Assembly (NCBI GenBank): GCA_018402585.1 | Contig: JAGYIO010000002.1 | Coordinates: 288,406 to 352,405 of the forward strand | Length of the DNA: 64,000 bases | Direction: 5' to 3' | Origin: Chthoniobacterales bacterium | Lineage (GTDB): Bacteria; Verrucomicrobiota; Verrucomicrobiia; Chthoniobacterales; JACTMZ01 | Shown: positions 16,853 to 26,412 of the stretch, in pieces | Layout of the letters: every line of letters starts with the position of its first letter | Numbering within the stretch: position 1 is the first letter of the stretch | The notes under the pieces: model-generated | Told to the model about the DNA's origin: nothing | The model's input: the letters and a program-made list of their open reading frames with translations, nothing else | Database searches by the model: none | Position numbers and translations under genes: made by a program

Positions 16853-19695
16853 GACGAAGGCTGCGGGTCGTCCGCCGGGGCGAACTTCTTGAGCTTTTCG
16901 CGGGCCTGATCCGCTTCGGGCAACGAGGCGAGCTCCTCGCTATTGGCCAATTCCTCGTAAGTTTTGCGCGCGGCTTCCAAGTCCGCAACCTGCTCGAAGG
17001 CCTCCCCACTGCGCAGGTAGGCTTTGGCCACGGTGTCGCGCCATTTGCCGTAGAGGATGTAGATGCGCTGGTAGTAGGGGATCGCCACCTGCGGGCGGTC
17101 GCGTTGCATTTCGAGTTCCCCGAGCGCGAGCAGGGCCTGGGCCTTGAGTTTGCCGGAGACATTTTCCGCCGCGAGCAGCCGGGTGTAAGAATCGACCGCC
17201 TCGTCGAGACGTCCCTGGCCGACTTCAACCTGTGCGCGGGTGACCAAGACATCGCCCATCAACGACGACCACGGCGTGTCGCGCTCGATGCGGCCGTAGT
17301 AGTCGAGCGCGGTTTGCTGGTCGCCTGCTTCCAGTGCCAGCTTGGCCAGCGCCCCCAGCGCCTGGTCTTTCTGCGGTGCGCGCGGGTGCCATTTGAGCAT
17401 CTCGCGGTAAATCCCGGCAGCCAACTCGCGGCGCCGCTGGCCCTCGGCCGGATCGGTCTGCGCGGCGGCTGCGAGCATCTGGGCCTCGGCACAGTCCGCC
17501 AGCACGGCCGAACTTGTGACCTGCGCCGCGACCAGCACGGAGGCCTCGCGCAGGAGCGCTTGCGAAAGGTCGGGGTCGGACTTTTTCACCGCCTGGGCCA
17601 AGGCCCAGATGGTCCGCACGGTGAGCACCTCCTGCTCTGCGGCTTCGGCCTGGGCGCGCAAGGCCCGCAGGTCGGCGAGGTAGTCGAGTTTCTCCAAATC
17701 GTCCTGATACAACCGCCCGAGGGCGAGGAACAAATCCTCCACGGCGTAAGCCGTCGGGTCGTCGCCGAACTTTCTGATCGCGGTCCAATATTCCTCCTTG
17801 GCCTTCTCCATCTGATCTTCCTGCCGCCAGGCCGAACCGATGAGGAAAAGCGCTTCGGCCGAGCGGGGACTCTTGGGATACTGCTCGAGGAAAGCCCGCA
17901 TGAGATGGCGTAAACCCTCGTGGTCTTCCTCCAGCTTGAGCACCTTGGCCAATTTGAATTGCGCCTCCTCGTGGAAACGTCCGGACGCCTCCGACACGCT
18001 GGCGTAGACCTCTTTGCCTTCGTCGGACTTGGCCTGGGCGAGCAGGGCGTCGCCGAGCAGGATGCGCGCTTCGGCCGATTCTTCGCCGTCCGGGTAAGCG
18101 CGCAGGTAAGCTTTCAATTCTTCCTCGGCGGTCTCGTAATCCCGCATCGCTTGCGCGCCGTAAGCGTGGCGGAAGGCCGCCGGGCCGAGCAGCGCACCTT
18201 TGGGATACGCGCTCGGGATGGCGCCGAGAACTTCGCGCGCTTCGGGAAATTTCTTGGCCAAGGCCAGCGCCGATCCTTGCCAGTAGGCGGCCGACTCGCC
18301 GAGTTCGTCCTCCGGGTATTTTTGGCGGAACTGGGCGAAAAGCTCCGCCGCTTCCTCATTTTGCTCGGAGAGCAATTGGGTGAAAGCCTGCATGAAATGA
18401 GCCCGCGGCGCCTGCTCGGTTTCGGGGAATTTTGTCGCGAGATTTTCGAAAGTGGCCAGCGCCGCGGTGTAATCCTGATCCTGCTGTTGCCCCATGCCCT
18501 GCAGATACAGAACAAGGGGCAACTGCTTCGATTTCGGAAAACGTTCGGCAAAAAGTTTTGCCCCCTCAACGGCTTTGTCGTAGCGCTCGATGACCATCCA
18601 ACTTTGCAGGGCAGTGATCGAAGCCTGCTCGACCACCGCATCGGGTGGCATTTCGCTCAGCATCTCATTGAGGAGCAAAGCGCATTCGAGGAAGCGGTCC
18701 TGCTGGTGGAAAGCGCTGGCCAGGCGGAAACGTACGGAGGGGTCAAAGGAGGGAATCTTCCCGAGGTTTTTCAGCTCCTCCTCAACTTCGCGCGCGATCT
18801 GGCCTGCCTGGGAACGCTTGAAGATATCGGGGTTGGGTGATGCTTCAAGAGCGGCGAGCTGCTCTTGGACTTCCGCCGAGCGCCGCTGCTGGTGCGCGGT
18901 CAAGCGGTCTCTCGTCCAGAGCGTTTGCAGGGCCTGGATGGCCTCGCGCGGCTTTTCGTTGGTCAGATATTTTTCAGCGAGAGCGAGGGCGAGGGTTTGG
19001 AAGGTGGCGATTTGCGTGATGCGGTCCTGGCCAGGCCCTTCCTGCACGAGCAAGGCGAGTGCAGTATCGTCCTGGCCGGTTTCAAGCAAATTGTGCAACT
19101 CCAGCACGGTGGCGCGGCCGCGGTGGAGGCTCTCCGGATTTGTGCGGATCGCTTTGAAGGCCACCGCCGCTTCTTTCCCTTTCCCCTCCACCATCAGCGC
19201 CGTGGCCGCGAGGAGCGCTGCGTCCTGCTGCCGTTGGGACTGGGGAAATGTTTCGCTAAACACCTCAAGCGCTTTACGGGCTTGGTTGTTCTCCCCGAGT
19301 TGGACCAGGCATATCGCCTGCCAAAAGGCCAAATTCTCCTCTTGGTCGGGCTTGATTGTTTCGTGAGCCTGCGCAATCTCGATCGCCTCGAGGGCCGAGT
19401 CGAACTTCTGGGTTTGCATCAACGCGGCGGCCAAATTGTAGTGTACGTGCGGCAAATCCGGCGCAGCTTCCTTGGCACTCCCGAAATCGCGCAGAAATCC
19501 CTCGTAGCCGGCGACTGCCTCGTCGTAACGCTTTTCGTGGTAGGCCTGGTCGGCCTTGATGATCAGGCCCCGAGCGGTGCCGGCCTCCGGGGCGGGCTCC
19601 GGGTTGTTTTGGGCGGGAAGGGGTGTGCTGAGGGCGGCAAGCGCGATGGATAAAGACACCCGCCATCTGGTTGTCGCAGCCTTCACGCATCGCAA
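16849..19695 (-). CDS. Large periplasmic TPR-repeat protein, first gene of the ExbB operon
   Basis: About 948 residues. No ATG is in frame at the 5' end: an AAGGAG 4 bases upstream favours TTG at 19695, while GTG at 19686 is the alternative; both precede the signal peptide 'VSLSIALAALSTPLPAQ'. The body is a chain of at least fifteen TPR/Sel1-like helical hairpins ('AYHEKRYDEAVAGYEGFLRD', 'LPLVLYLQGMGQQQDQDYTA', 'ALDYYGRIERDTPW'), the style of BamD/YbgF-type outer-membrane-assembly or Tol-linked proteins. It overlaps the next gene by 4 bases. Together with ExbB, two ExbD and the VWA protein it would make a large periplasm-spanning, proton-motive-force-driven machine. Divergent from the LuxE-like gene. 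Confidence 0.85.
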   Translation of the reverse strand: MRCVKAATTRWRVSLSIALAALSTPLPAQNNPEPAPEAGTARGLIIKADQAYHEKRYDEAVAGYEGFLRDFGSAKEAAPDLPHVHYNLAAALMQTQKFDSALEAIEIAQAHETIKPDQEENLAFWQAICLVQLGENNQARKALEVFSETFPQSQRQQDAALLAATALMVEGKGKEAAVAFKAIRTNPESLHRGRATVLELHNLLETGQDDTALALLVQEGPGQDRITQIATFQTLALALAEKYLTNEKPREAIQALQTLWTRDRLTAHQQRRSAEVQEQLAALEASPNPDIFKRSQAGQIAREVEEELKNLGKIPSFDPSVRFRLASAFHQQDRFLECALLLNEMLSEMPPDAVVEQASITALQSWMVIERYDKAVEGAKLFAERFPKSKQLPLVLYLQGMGQQQDQDYTAALATFENLATKFPETEQAPRAHFMQAFTQLLSEQNEEAAELFAQFRQKYPEDELGESAAYWQGSALALAKKFPEAREVLGAIPSAYPKGALLGPAAFRHAYGAQAMRDYETAEEELKAYLRAYPDGEESAEARILLGDALLAQAKSDEGKEVYASVSEASGRFHEEAQFKLAKVLKLEEDHEGLRHLMRAFLEQYPKSPRSAEALFLIGSAWRQEDQMEKAKEEYWTAIRKFGDDPTAYAVEDLFLALGRLYQDDLEKLDYLADLRALRAQAEAAEQEVLTVRTIWALAQAVKKSDPDLSQALLREASVLVAAQVTSSAVLADCAEAQMLAAAAQTDPAEGQRRRELAAGIYREMLKWHPRAPQKDQALGALAKLALEAGDQQTALDYYGRIERDTPWSSLMGDVLVTRAQVEVGQGRLDEAVDSYTRLLAAENVSGKLKAQALLALGELEMQRDRPQVAIPYYQRIYILYGKWRDTVAKAYLRSGEAFEQVADLEAARKTYEELANSEELASLPEADQAREKLKKFAPADDPQPSS

Positions 19696-19761
19696 TTGAC
19701 TCCTTGAAGCCGCGCGGTGCGAGGCCAAAATTAGGTTTATGCCGGCCGCCGGACTGGCACG

Positions 19762-20772
19762 ATGGCCGGGATGTCCGCCGTCCTCCTCTGCGAAGCTGAA
19801 GTCCAACAATGGATCGGACCGGCGGCCGCGGGTGACTTTGAGGTGATTCTGCCCCGCCTGCATGCCCGGCACTACGCCCGGAACGCCCCCTATCGTGCCT
19901 TCTGCCAGACCTCCGGGGTCGGCGAAAGCGTGACCTCTTGGCGGCGGATTCCCTGCCTGCCCCAGGCCGCCTTCAAACACGCCGACCTGCGCAGTTTTCC
20001 CCCGGAGGAAACGGTCAAAACGTTCCGCACCAGCGGGACCACCGGGGAGGGTTTCGGGCAACACCACTTCCGCACGCTCGAGGTTTATGAAACCGCGGTG
20101 CGGGAAGGCTGGCGCCATGCCGGTTTACCTTCCGGTCCGTTTCTGGTCATTGCTCCGCATCCCGTCGAGGCGCCCCATTCTTCGCTCAGCCACATGTTGG
20201 CCACGCTGGCCGCGAAAGAAGATTTTATCGCCCCGGGGGGAGTGCTTGAGCTGAACCGTCTGCGTGATTTGTCCGGGCCGGTTTGCCTGCTCGGCACCGC
20301 CCTCGGCTTTCTCCACTTGGTCGAAGCACTCGGGTCGGAGCGCATCGTTCTTCCCGCCGGCTCGACGGCCATGGAAACCGGAGGATACAAGGGCAGCGGC
20401 CGGGTGATCGCACGTCCTGAACTCTACGCGATGCTCGGCGAGAAACTTGGCCTTGCCCCCGGGGAAATGATCAATGAATACGGCATGACCGAGCTGAGTT
20501 CGCAATTTTATGCCCGCGGTCCGCACGGCCTGCACCATGGTCCCCCCTGGGCCCGCGCGGTGGTGGCCGATCCGGTCACTTTGGCCGAAGTGGCCGAAGG
20601 CGAAACCGGCATCCTGCTCATTTACGACGGGGCCAATGTCGGTTCGGTCGTGGGGATCCGCACGCAGGACCTCGCGGTCAAACGCGGCAGTGCCTTCGAA
20701 TTGCTCGGCCGCGACCCTTCCGCTCTGCCGCGGGGTTGCTCGCGCGCGGCGGACGAATGGCTGACCTCATGA
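19762..20772 (+). CDS. LuxE-like acyl-protein synthetase/acyl-activating enzyme
   Basis: 336 residues of the LuxE family (PF04443), a shortened relative of adenylate-forming ligases. The ATP-binding loop is 'TSGTTG' (90-95) and the A5-type motif is 'NEYGMTELSSQFY' at about 239-251. In bioluminescent bacteria LuxE activates fatty acid and hands it to the LuxC reductase; here the next gene is LuxC-like and overlaps by 4 bases, but no luciferase gene is present. The pair may therefore make a fatty or other aldehyde/alcohol. A second ATG (19771) is equally plausible as start. Divergent from the TPR operon. Confidence 0.85.
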   Translation: MAGMSAVLLCEAEVQQWIGPAAAGDFEVILPRLHARHYARNAPYRAFCQTSGVGESVTSWRRIPCLPQAAFKHADLRSFPPEETVKTFRTSGTTGEGFGQHHFRTLEVYETAVREGWRHAGLPSGPFLVIAPHPVEAPHSSLSHMLATLAAKEDFIAPGGVLELNRLRDLSGPVCLLGTALGFLHLVEALGSERIVLPAGSTAMETGGYKGSGRVIARPELYAMLGEKLGLAPGEMINEYGMTELSSQFYARGPHGLHHGPPWARAVVADPVTLAEVAEGETGILLIYDGANVGSVVGIRTQDLAVKRGSAFELLGRDPSALPRGCSRAADEWLTS

Positions 20773-21869
20773 AGACCGCTGAACGAGCCGAAGCCATCGC
20801 CCGCGCGGCGGAGCTTTTCCCCGCGTTGCTCGGGCCGACCTCTGCCCGCGATCTGCTCGCGTGGGTCGCGGCGGAGTTGGGGGACGCCTGCGCTCTTGAC
20901 CGCTGGTTTGTTCATGGTGCGGCCCGCACGAAGGCACTCGCGCCGGACCTCATCTTGCATGTGGTCAGCGGCAACACGCCCCATGCCGCCCTGCAAAGCC
21001 TGATCGGCGGTCTGCTCCTCGGCAGCCGCAATCTGGTCAAACTCCCGGGCACCGGCCTCGGCGAGGTCGATCAATTCCTTGCGTGCCTGCCCGCCGATTT
21101 GCGCGCCATGGTGGAAGTGTCGGTCGAACTTCCCTCCGCCTGGCTCTCCTCCGCGGATGCCGTGGTGGTTTACGGCTCCGACCAGACAGTCGCCGCCCTG
21201 CGGGCCCGCGTCCCGCCCGGGAAAATTTTTCTCGGGCACGGTCACAAGTCGAGTCTCGGCCTGGTCTGGCACGATCCGGTCTTTGCCTCGTGTCCCGGGG
21301 CGGCCCGCGATGCCTCGCGCTTCGACCAGCAGGGTTGCCTCTCGCCGCAGGTCTTTTACGTGCGGGAGACGCACCCGGGTTTCGCCCGCCAGTATGCGGA
21401 AAAACTTGCCTCGGCCCTCGATCAATTCCATCGCGCCCACCCGCGGGGTCCGCTCGGCCTGGAGGACCAGGCGGAAATGGCCAATCTCCGCGCCGCCTAC
21501 CGCTTTCGGGCCGCAGGGGACCTCCGGGTGGCGCTCTGGGAGGGCGGGGGCAAACTGGACTGGACGGTTATTTATGAGGAGGACTCATGGTTCACCGCTT
21601 CCCCGCTCCCCCGCGTGGTTTTCGTCAAACCCCTGCCCGAAGACCTCGCCGGGGCGATGGGTCCGGCGGCCGATTACCTGGGTGCCGTGGGTCTTTGGCC
21701 GGCCACCGAAGACCTCGCGGACCGCTTCGCCGCGCTGCGCCCCTCGCGCTTTTGTGCGGTCGGCAAGATGCAGGATCCGCCCTGGACCTGGCACAACGGC
21801 GGGGTCGCTCGTTTGGCTTCTTTGGTCAAGTGGGTTGATTTCGAGCCGTCGAGCGGCTTGACTGTCTGA
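20769..21869 (+). CDS. LuxC-like acyl-CoA/acyl-protein reductase
   Basis: About 366 residues from '[16 protein letters not shown]', start chosen for its ATGA overlap with the LuxE-like gene (an in-frame ATG at 20757 is possible). It belongs to the LuxC aldehyde-dehydrogenase-like family (PF05893): '[20 protein letters not shown]' at the nucleotide-binding side, '[14 protein letters not shown]', and the active-site Cys in '[13 protein letters not shown]'. It would reduce an activated acyl group to the aldehyde with NAD(P)H. infA follows after only 4 bases, so the operon appears to end with a housekeeping gene. Confidence 0.85.
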   Translation: MKTAERAEAIARAAELFPALLGPTSARDLLAWVAAELGDACALDRWFVHGAARTKALAPDLILHVVSGNTPHAALQSLIGGLLLGSRNLVKLPGTGLGEVDQFLACLPADLRAMVEVSVELPSAWLSSADAVVVYGSDQTVAALRARVPPGKIFLGHGHKSSLGLVWHDPVFASCPGAARDASRFDQQGCLSPQVFYVRETHPGFARQYAEKLASALDQFHRAHPRGPLGLEDQAEMANLRAAYRFRAAGDLRVALWEGGGKLDWTVIYEEDSWFTASPLPRVVFVKPLPEDLAGAMGPAADYLGAVGLWPATEDLADRFAALRPSRFCAVGKMQDPPWTWHNGGVARLASLVKWVDFEPSSGLTV

Positions 21870-21873
21870 CCGC

Positions 21874-22092
21874 ATGGCCAAAGAAAAATCCATTTCCGCC
21901 CAAGGTGTCGTTGCCGAGGTTCTCCCCGGCACGATGTTTCGGGTCAAATTAGCGAACGACCGGATCGTTCTCGCTCACATCGGCGGCAAAATGCGCAAGC
22001 ACTTCGTCCGCATTGTTCCCGGTGACAAGGTGCAGATTGAAATCTCGCCCTACGACCTGACCAAGGCTCGCATCACCTACCGCGAGCGCTAA
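21874..22092 (+). CDS. infA: Translation initiation factor IF-1
   Basis: 72 residues, exactly the family length, forming one S1/OB-fold domain: '[20 protein letters not shown]', '[20 protein letters not shown]' and '[13 protein letters not shown]'. It blocks the ribosomal A site during initiation. Starts 4 bases after the LuxC-like gene without a visible ribosome-binding site, so it may be translated by coupling or from its own upstream signal. Convergent with nuoD, 135 bases apart; I see no clear terminator there. Confidence 0.98.
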   Translation: MAKEKSISAQGVVAEVLPGTMFRVKLANDRIVLAHIGGKMRKHFVRIVPGDKVQIEISPYDLTKARITYRER

Positions 22093-22227
22093 AAGGAATC
22101 GGTTGAGGCCGCGCGAGGAGGGGGCTGGATCGCGAGGTCCGCGTCGGGCCCGGTTGGTTGAAGAAAGCAAGGTGGCGGCGGCACACTTCACCCCGGCACG
22201 GTCTGCGCACGACCGAAAAGGGAAACG

Positions 22228-23475
22228 CTACCGGTCGCACTCGCCCATGACGAAGTCGATGCTCCCGAGGATGGCCGGCACGTCGCTCACGTAGTGGCCG
22301 GGCAGGAGTGAGGGGACAATGCTCAGGTTGGCAAAGCTCGGGGCGCGGATTTTCAGTCGGTAGGGCACTCCGCCACCCTTGCTGTGGATGTAAAAACCGA
22401 GCTCGCCTTTCGGATTTTCCGCCCCGAAGTAAACCTCCCCGGCGGGCGCATCGATACCTTGTGTGGTGATGATGAACTGGTGGATGAGTTCCTCCATCTT
22501 GGTCATCACATCGGTCTTGGGCGGCAGGATATTTTTCGGATCATCGACGTGGATCGGGCCGGAGGGCATTTTGTCCAACGCTTGGATGAGGATGCGCGCG
22601 CTTTGCCGCATCTCGGCCATGCGGACGAGATAGCGGTCGTAACAATCGCCGACCGAGCCGACCGGCACGTCGAAATCGTATTGTTCGTAGCCGAGGTAGG
22701 GATGCGCTTTGCGCAAATCGTGATCCACGCCGGATCCGCGCAGGTTCGGGCCGGTCAGACCGTAAGCGATGGCATCTTCCCGCGAGATCACGCCCACATC
22801 CTTGGTCCGGTCGAGCCAGATCGGATTCCGGGTCAGCAGGCTGTCGACTTCGTCGAGGCTGGGCAGCAAGTCGTCGAGAAAGGCGCGCACCTGCTGCTCG
22901 AAACCCGGCGGAAGGTCCCGGGTCATCCCGCCGATCCGCGTGTAGGAGGTGGTGAAACGGGCGCCGGTCAGCTGTTCGGACAAATTGTAAACCACCTCAC
23001 GGTGCTTGAAAGTGTAGAGAAAGACGGTCATCGCTCCGATGTCCATGGCGTAGGCTCCGATGCCGAGAAGGTGCGACGAAATCCGGGCCAACTCGCAGCA
23101 GATCACCCGGATGGCCTGACCGCGCGGCGGCAGTTCCCAACCCATGAGTTTTTCCACGGCCAGCGCGTAAGCCACGTTGTTGGCCAGCGGGGCGAGGTAA
23201 TCGAGCCGGTCCGTGTAGGGCACGAACTGGTTGTATTGCATGTTCTCGGCGATCTTTTCGTCGCCGCGGTGCAGGTAGCCGATCTCGGTGTCCGCCTTGG
23301 TGATGATCTCACCGTCGAGCTCGAGCACGATGCGCAAGACGCCGTGGGTTGCCGGGTGGGATGGACCCATGTTGATCGTCAAGGTCTCCCCGAGCAGTTC
23401 GCCCTGTTGACGCGCTTCATTCTCCGCCGCGAGGGTGCGGGCGGCGGGATCGGGTGACTTGAGGACGGTGGACAT
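22228..23475 (-). CDS. nuoD: NADH-quinone oxidoreductase subunit D (49 kDa)
   Basis: 415 residues from 'MSTVLKSPDPAART'. Hallmarks of the complex I quinone-site subunit: 'INMGPSHPATHGVLRI' with its conserved His pair, 'YLHRGDEKIAENMQYNQF', 'RIGGMTRDLPPGFEQ', 'LTGPNLRGSGVDHDLRK' and the C-terminal 'GSIDFVMGECDR'. A longer in-frame extension upstream has no conserved sequence. It sits 38 bases after rlmN on the same strand. nuoABC and other subunits are not in the window, so complex I genes are dispersed. Confidence 0.96.
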   Translation of the reverse strand: MSTVLKSPDPAARTLAAENEARQQGELLGETLTINMGPSHPATHGVLRIVLELDGEIITKADTEIGYLHRGDEKIAENMQYNQFVPYTDRLDYLAPLANNVAYALAVEKLMGWELPPRGQAIRVICCELARISSHLLGIGAYAMDIGAMTVFLYTFKHREVVYNLSEQLTGARFTTSYTRIGGMTRDLPPGFEQQVRAFLDDLLPSLDEVDSLLTRNPIWLDRTKDVGVISREDAIAYGLTGPNLRGSGVDHDLRKAHPYLGYEQYDFDVPVGSVGDCYDRYLVRMAEMRQSARILIQALDKMPSGPIHVDDPKNILPPKTDVMTKMEELIHQFIITTQGIDAPAGEVYFGAENPKGELGFYIHSKGGGVPYRLKIRAPSFANLSIVPSLLPGHYVSDVPAILGSIDFVMGECDR

Positions 23476-23513
23476 CGTGATTACCTTTACGTTTGAGCGG
23501 CCGTTTTGGCAAC

Positions 23514-24578
23514 TCATGGTGCCACGGCCACTTCGTCCTCGGCCCGCAGGCGCAACTGGCCGCAAGCCGCGTCGATATCGTGTCCCTTTTCCCGCCGGAT
23601 GGTGGCGACCACGCCGCCGGCGCGGACCGTCCGGACAAATTCTTGCTGGCGTGCCTCAGTCGGACGTTCCCAGGTCAGGCCTTCGACCGTGTTGTAGGGA
23701 ATAAGGTTCACCTTGGCATCGAGCCGGCGCGCGTGGGCGGCGAGCAGCCGCGCCTGTTCCGGCGCGTCGTTGACCCCGGCAATGAGGATGTATTCGAAGC
23801 CGAGCTTTTGTTTGCGGCGGGAGGAAAAGTAAGCGCACGCCTCGAAAAGTTCCTTCAGCGGATACTTCTTGTTCACCGGCATGATTTGCTCGCGCACTTC
23901 ATCCGTCGCGCCATGCAGCGAGATGGCCAGGCGCACGGGCACGGGATGCTCGGCCAATTCGCGGATCTGCGGCACGAGGCCGCTGGTCGACACGGTGATA
24001 TGGCGCGCCCCGATCTCGAAGCCCCACGGGGCATTGAGGATTTCAATCGCGATGGACAAATTTTTCCAATTGGCCAGTGGCTCGCCCATCCCCATGAAGA
24101 CGATGTTGTCCGCCCGCTCGCCGGTGGCTTTTTCCGCGGCCATGACCTGCGCCGTGATCTCGCCGGCCGACAGGTTGCGTTTCCAACCCCGCAAGCCGCT
24201 CGCGCAGAATTTGCACCCGTAAGCGCAGCCCACTTGCGTCGAAACGCAAAGCGTCCGGCGGTCGGATGTCTCGCCGTAAAGCGCCGGCGAGGCCGGGATG
24301 AAGACGCTCTCGATGAATTGGCCATCGGGCAGACGGAAGAGAAACTTGCGCGTGGTGTCCTTTGATCCGCTCAGGCGCACTTGCTCGAGCTGCTGCGCCG
24401 GAAACATCCCCGTCAACTGCTCCCGCAATTCCACCGGCAAGTCGGTCATGCCGGCAAAGTCATCGACTCGTTTCTCGTGCACCCAATCGGCAATCTGCCG
24501 TGCGCGGTACGGCTTGTGACCCAAAGCCCCGAGCTTTTCGGTCAGCGAGCCGAGGGTTTCGCCTAACAAAGAAATCAT
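23514..24578 (-). CDS. rlmN: Dual-specificity 23S rRNA/tRNA methyltransferase RlmN
   Basis: Radical SAM enzyme that methylates C2 of adenine 2503 in 23S rRNA and A37 in some tRNAs. The 354 residues (start 'MISLLGETLGSL') have the N-terminal accessory domain ('YRARQIADWVHEKRVDDF'), the iron-sulfur motif 'CAYGCKFC' (Cx3Cx2C), 'NIVFMGMGEPLAN', 'RLAISLHGATDEVR' and 'FEYILIAGVND'. The C-terminal methyl-carrying Cys lies in 'DIDAACGQLR'. Upstream of nuoD, possibly co-transcribed. Confidence 0.96.
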   Translation of the reverse strand: MISLLGETLGSLTEKLGALGHKPYRARQIADWVHEKRVDDFAGMTDLPVELREQLTGMFPAQQLEQVRLSGSKDTTRKFLFRLPDGQFIESVFIPASPALYGETSDRRTLCVSTQVGCAYGCKFCASGLRGWKRNLSAGEITAQVMAAEKATGERADNIVFMGMGEPLANWKNLSIAIEILNAPWGFEIGARHITVSTSGLVPQIRELAEHPVPVRLAISLHGATDEVREQIMPVNKKYPLKELFEACAYFSSRRKQKLGFEYILIAGVNDAPEQARLLAAHARRLDAKVNLIPYNTVEGLTWERPTEARQQEFVRTVRAGGVVATIRREKGHDIDAACGQLRLRAEDEVAVAP

Positions 24579-24660
24579 GCGCTCACCATGCCACGGACGC
24601 GTGGCGGAATCCACTGCGGGATGCCTTGACCCGGAGCGGCGGGAACCTACCTTGGCGCCC

Positions 24661-25125
24661 ATGCTCGACCGACGCCTCCTTCTCGTCATCCTCGGCGCGG
24701 CCCTGGTGGCCGGCTGCGAAACCACCACGGTCACCCGGGTCGACCCCTCGGTGGCCGCCTCAATTGCCGCGGAAGCGCCCGGCAATTATTTCATCGGCCG
24801 CCGCTACTACAAAAAGGACTACAAAATGTGGGGCTGGGTACGGAAGCCGGGTCAACCTTGGAAAACCGCTCAACTGGTCATGTTGAACGAAAATACCAAG
24901 CTCGCGCCCGATCGCGCGGCGGGAACGCTCGGCATCGACCACAACACAGAATACCGCCTGCAGGGTCGCTTCACCGGTGGCAAAGTCTACGAACCGGCCA
25001 GCAATTCCTTTTATCCCGAGTTCGTCCTGACCGGCCTCGAGGTTCGTTCGACCACCCCGCCCTTTATTTACCGCGACCGCAGCGCGCTCGACCCCAAGGT
25101 CCGCCTGCTTGTTCCCCCGCTTTAG
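24661..25125 (+). CDS. Small lipoprotein of unknown function
   Basis: 154 residues from 'MLDRRLLLVILGAALVAGC': a basic n-region, hydrophobic core and lipobox 'LVAGC', so Cys19 is the probable lipidation site. The mature part contains 'NYFIGRRYYKKDYKMWGWVR' and a beta-rich body ending 'SALDPKVRLLVPPL'. No known domain recognised. The track of conserved Tyr/Trp/Lys suggests a small periplasmic or outer-membrane beta-domain. Divergent from rlmN (82 bases between starts). Confidence 0.8.
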   Translation: MLDRRLLLVILGAALVAGCETTTVTRVDPSVAASIAAEAPGNYFIGRRYYKKDYKMWGWVRKPGQPWKTAQLVMLNENTKLAPDRAAGTLGIDHNTEYRLQGRFTGGKVYEPASNSFYPEFVLTGLEVRSTTPPFIYRDRSALDPKVRLLVPPL

Positions 25126-25193
25126 GCCACCGCTGCGCCTTTCATTGCCCTTGCGGAAGCGCGCGGCGGATCCCCGGAACCGGGCTAATTCCC

Positions 25194-25222
25194 TTGCCGC
25201 CGGCAGGGCGGGCGCGTAGATA
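25194..25222 (+). promoter_or_regulatory. Sigma-70-type promoter of livJ copy 1 (start codon at +1)
   Basis: TTGCCG (25194-25199), a 17-bp spacer and TAGATA (25217-25222). The expected transcription start, about 7 bases past the -10, coincides with the GTG start codon at 25229, and there is no ribosome-binding site, so the mRNA may be leaderless. Confidence 0.6.
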
Positions 25223-25228
25223 CACTGG

Positions 25229-26395
25229 GTGCTTAAAACGCCCGTCTTCCTTCTTCTCACCACGGGTGCTATTTTTCTGACTGGTTGCGCCGACCCGAAT
25301 CGCGATGCGGTCAAGATCGGCATGAACATCGAGCTGACCGGCGAGATTCCCGCGGTCGGTGCCTCGAGCAAAAATGCGGCCGAATTGTTTTTCAACGCCC
25401 TCAACGAGCAAGGCGGCGTGAGCTTGGCCGAAGGGCCCAAGAAGAAAGTCGCCCTGATCATCCGTGACAACGGTGGCAAGGCCGACCAAGCGGCCTCTGT
25501 CGCACAGCAACTTATTTCGAGCCAGGATGTCGTGGCCATGATCGGGCCCAATTCCAGCGCCTGCGCCATCCCCGCCGGGGAAATCGCGGAGAGCCTCAAA
25601 TGCGTCATGATCTCCCCATGGTCGACCAACCCGAAGACCACCCTGGACCAAACTTCCGGCCAGCCGAAGCGCTACGTCTTCCGCGGATGCTTTACCGATC
25701 CTTTCCAGGCCATCGTCCTGGCCAAGTTCGCCCTCAACGACCTCGGGGCAAAGAAAGCCGCCGTCCTTTATGATGTTTCCTCCGAAGCCCCGCTCGGCCA
25801 GGCCACCTTGTTCAAGGATACCTTCACGGCCCAGGGAGGCGAAATTGTCGCTTTCGAGACGTTCACCACCGGTGACAAGGACTTTTCCGCCCAGCTGACC
25901 AATATCCGCGAGGCCGCTCCGGACATCATCTTTCTTCCGACTTACTACAATGACGTCCCGCTCATCGCCCAGCAGGCGCGTCGCCTCGGTATCACCGCAA
26001 AATTTGTCGGTAGTGACGCCTGGAGCGCGCCGGAAATCATCAAGCTCGGCGGGGCCGACGTGGACGGTTCGTATTTCTGCAACCACTTCTCCACCCAGAT
26101 CGCGACCGATGAGGCGAAAAAATTCATTGCCGACTACACCGCGAAATACGGCCAGGCCCCCGATGACGTGGCTGCGCTCACCTTCGACTCCTGCGGGTTG
26201 ATCACCGAGGCGCTCAAAGCGGGCGGCAAAAACGACCGCGAAGCGCTCCGTGAGGCGCTGGCCAAGATCCGCGAATACAAAGGCGTGACCGGCACCTTCC
26301 GCTTCGAGCCCGGTTCGGGCGATCCGATCAAAAGTGCCGTTGTCCTGCAGATCAAAGACGGTGCCTTCCAGTGGGTGACCAACGCCCAGCCTTGA
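25229..26395 (+). CDS. livJ: Branched-chain amino acid ABC transporter substrate-binding lipoprotein, copy 1
   Basis: 388 residues starting with GTG; signal 'FLLLTTGAIFLTGC' gives a lipobox with Cys21. The mature protein is a type I periplasmic-binding protein (PF13458): 'VKIGMNIELTGEIPAVGASS', 'ALIIRDNGGKADQAASVAQQ', 'MIGPNSSACAIPAGEIAES' and 'FAKIREYKGVTG'-like C-terminal lobe ('LAKIREYKGVTGTFRF'). It feeds the LivHMGF transporter. A second nearly identical copy lies downstream. Differences between the copies are concentrated in the C-terminal two thirds and are mostly synonymous, so both appear to be under selection. Confidence 0.93.
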   Translation: MLKTPVFLLLTTGAIFLTGCADPNRDAVKIGMNIELTGEIPAVGASSKNAAELFFNALNEQGGVSLAEGPKKKVALIIRDNGGKADQAASVAQQLISSQDVVAMIGPNSSACAIPAGEIAESLKCVMISPWSTNPKTTLDQTSGQPKRYVFRGCFTDPFQAIVLAKFALNDLGAKKAAVLYDVSSEAPLGQATLFKDTFTAQGGEIVAFETFTTGDKDFSAQLTNIREAAPDIIFLPTYYNDVPLIAQQARRLGITAKFVGSDAWSAPEIIKLGGADVDGSYFCNHFSTQIATDEAKKFIADYTAKYGQAPDDVAALTFDSCGLITEALKAGGKNDREALREALAKIREYKGVTGTFRFEPGSGDPIKSAVVLQIKDGAFQWVTNAQP

Positions 26396-26412
26396 TCGCC
26401 TGAATCGCGCGC

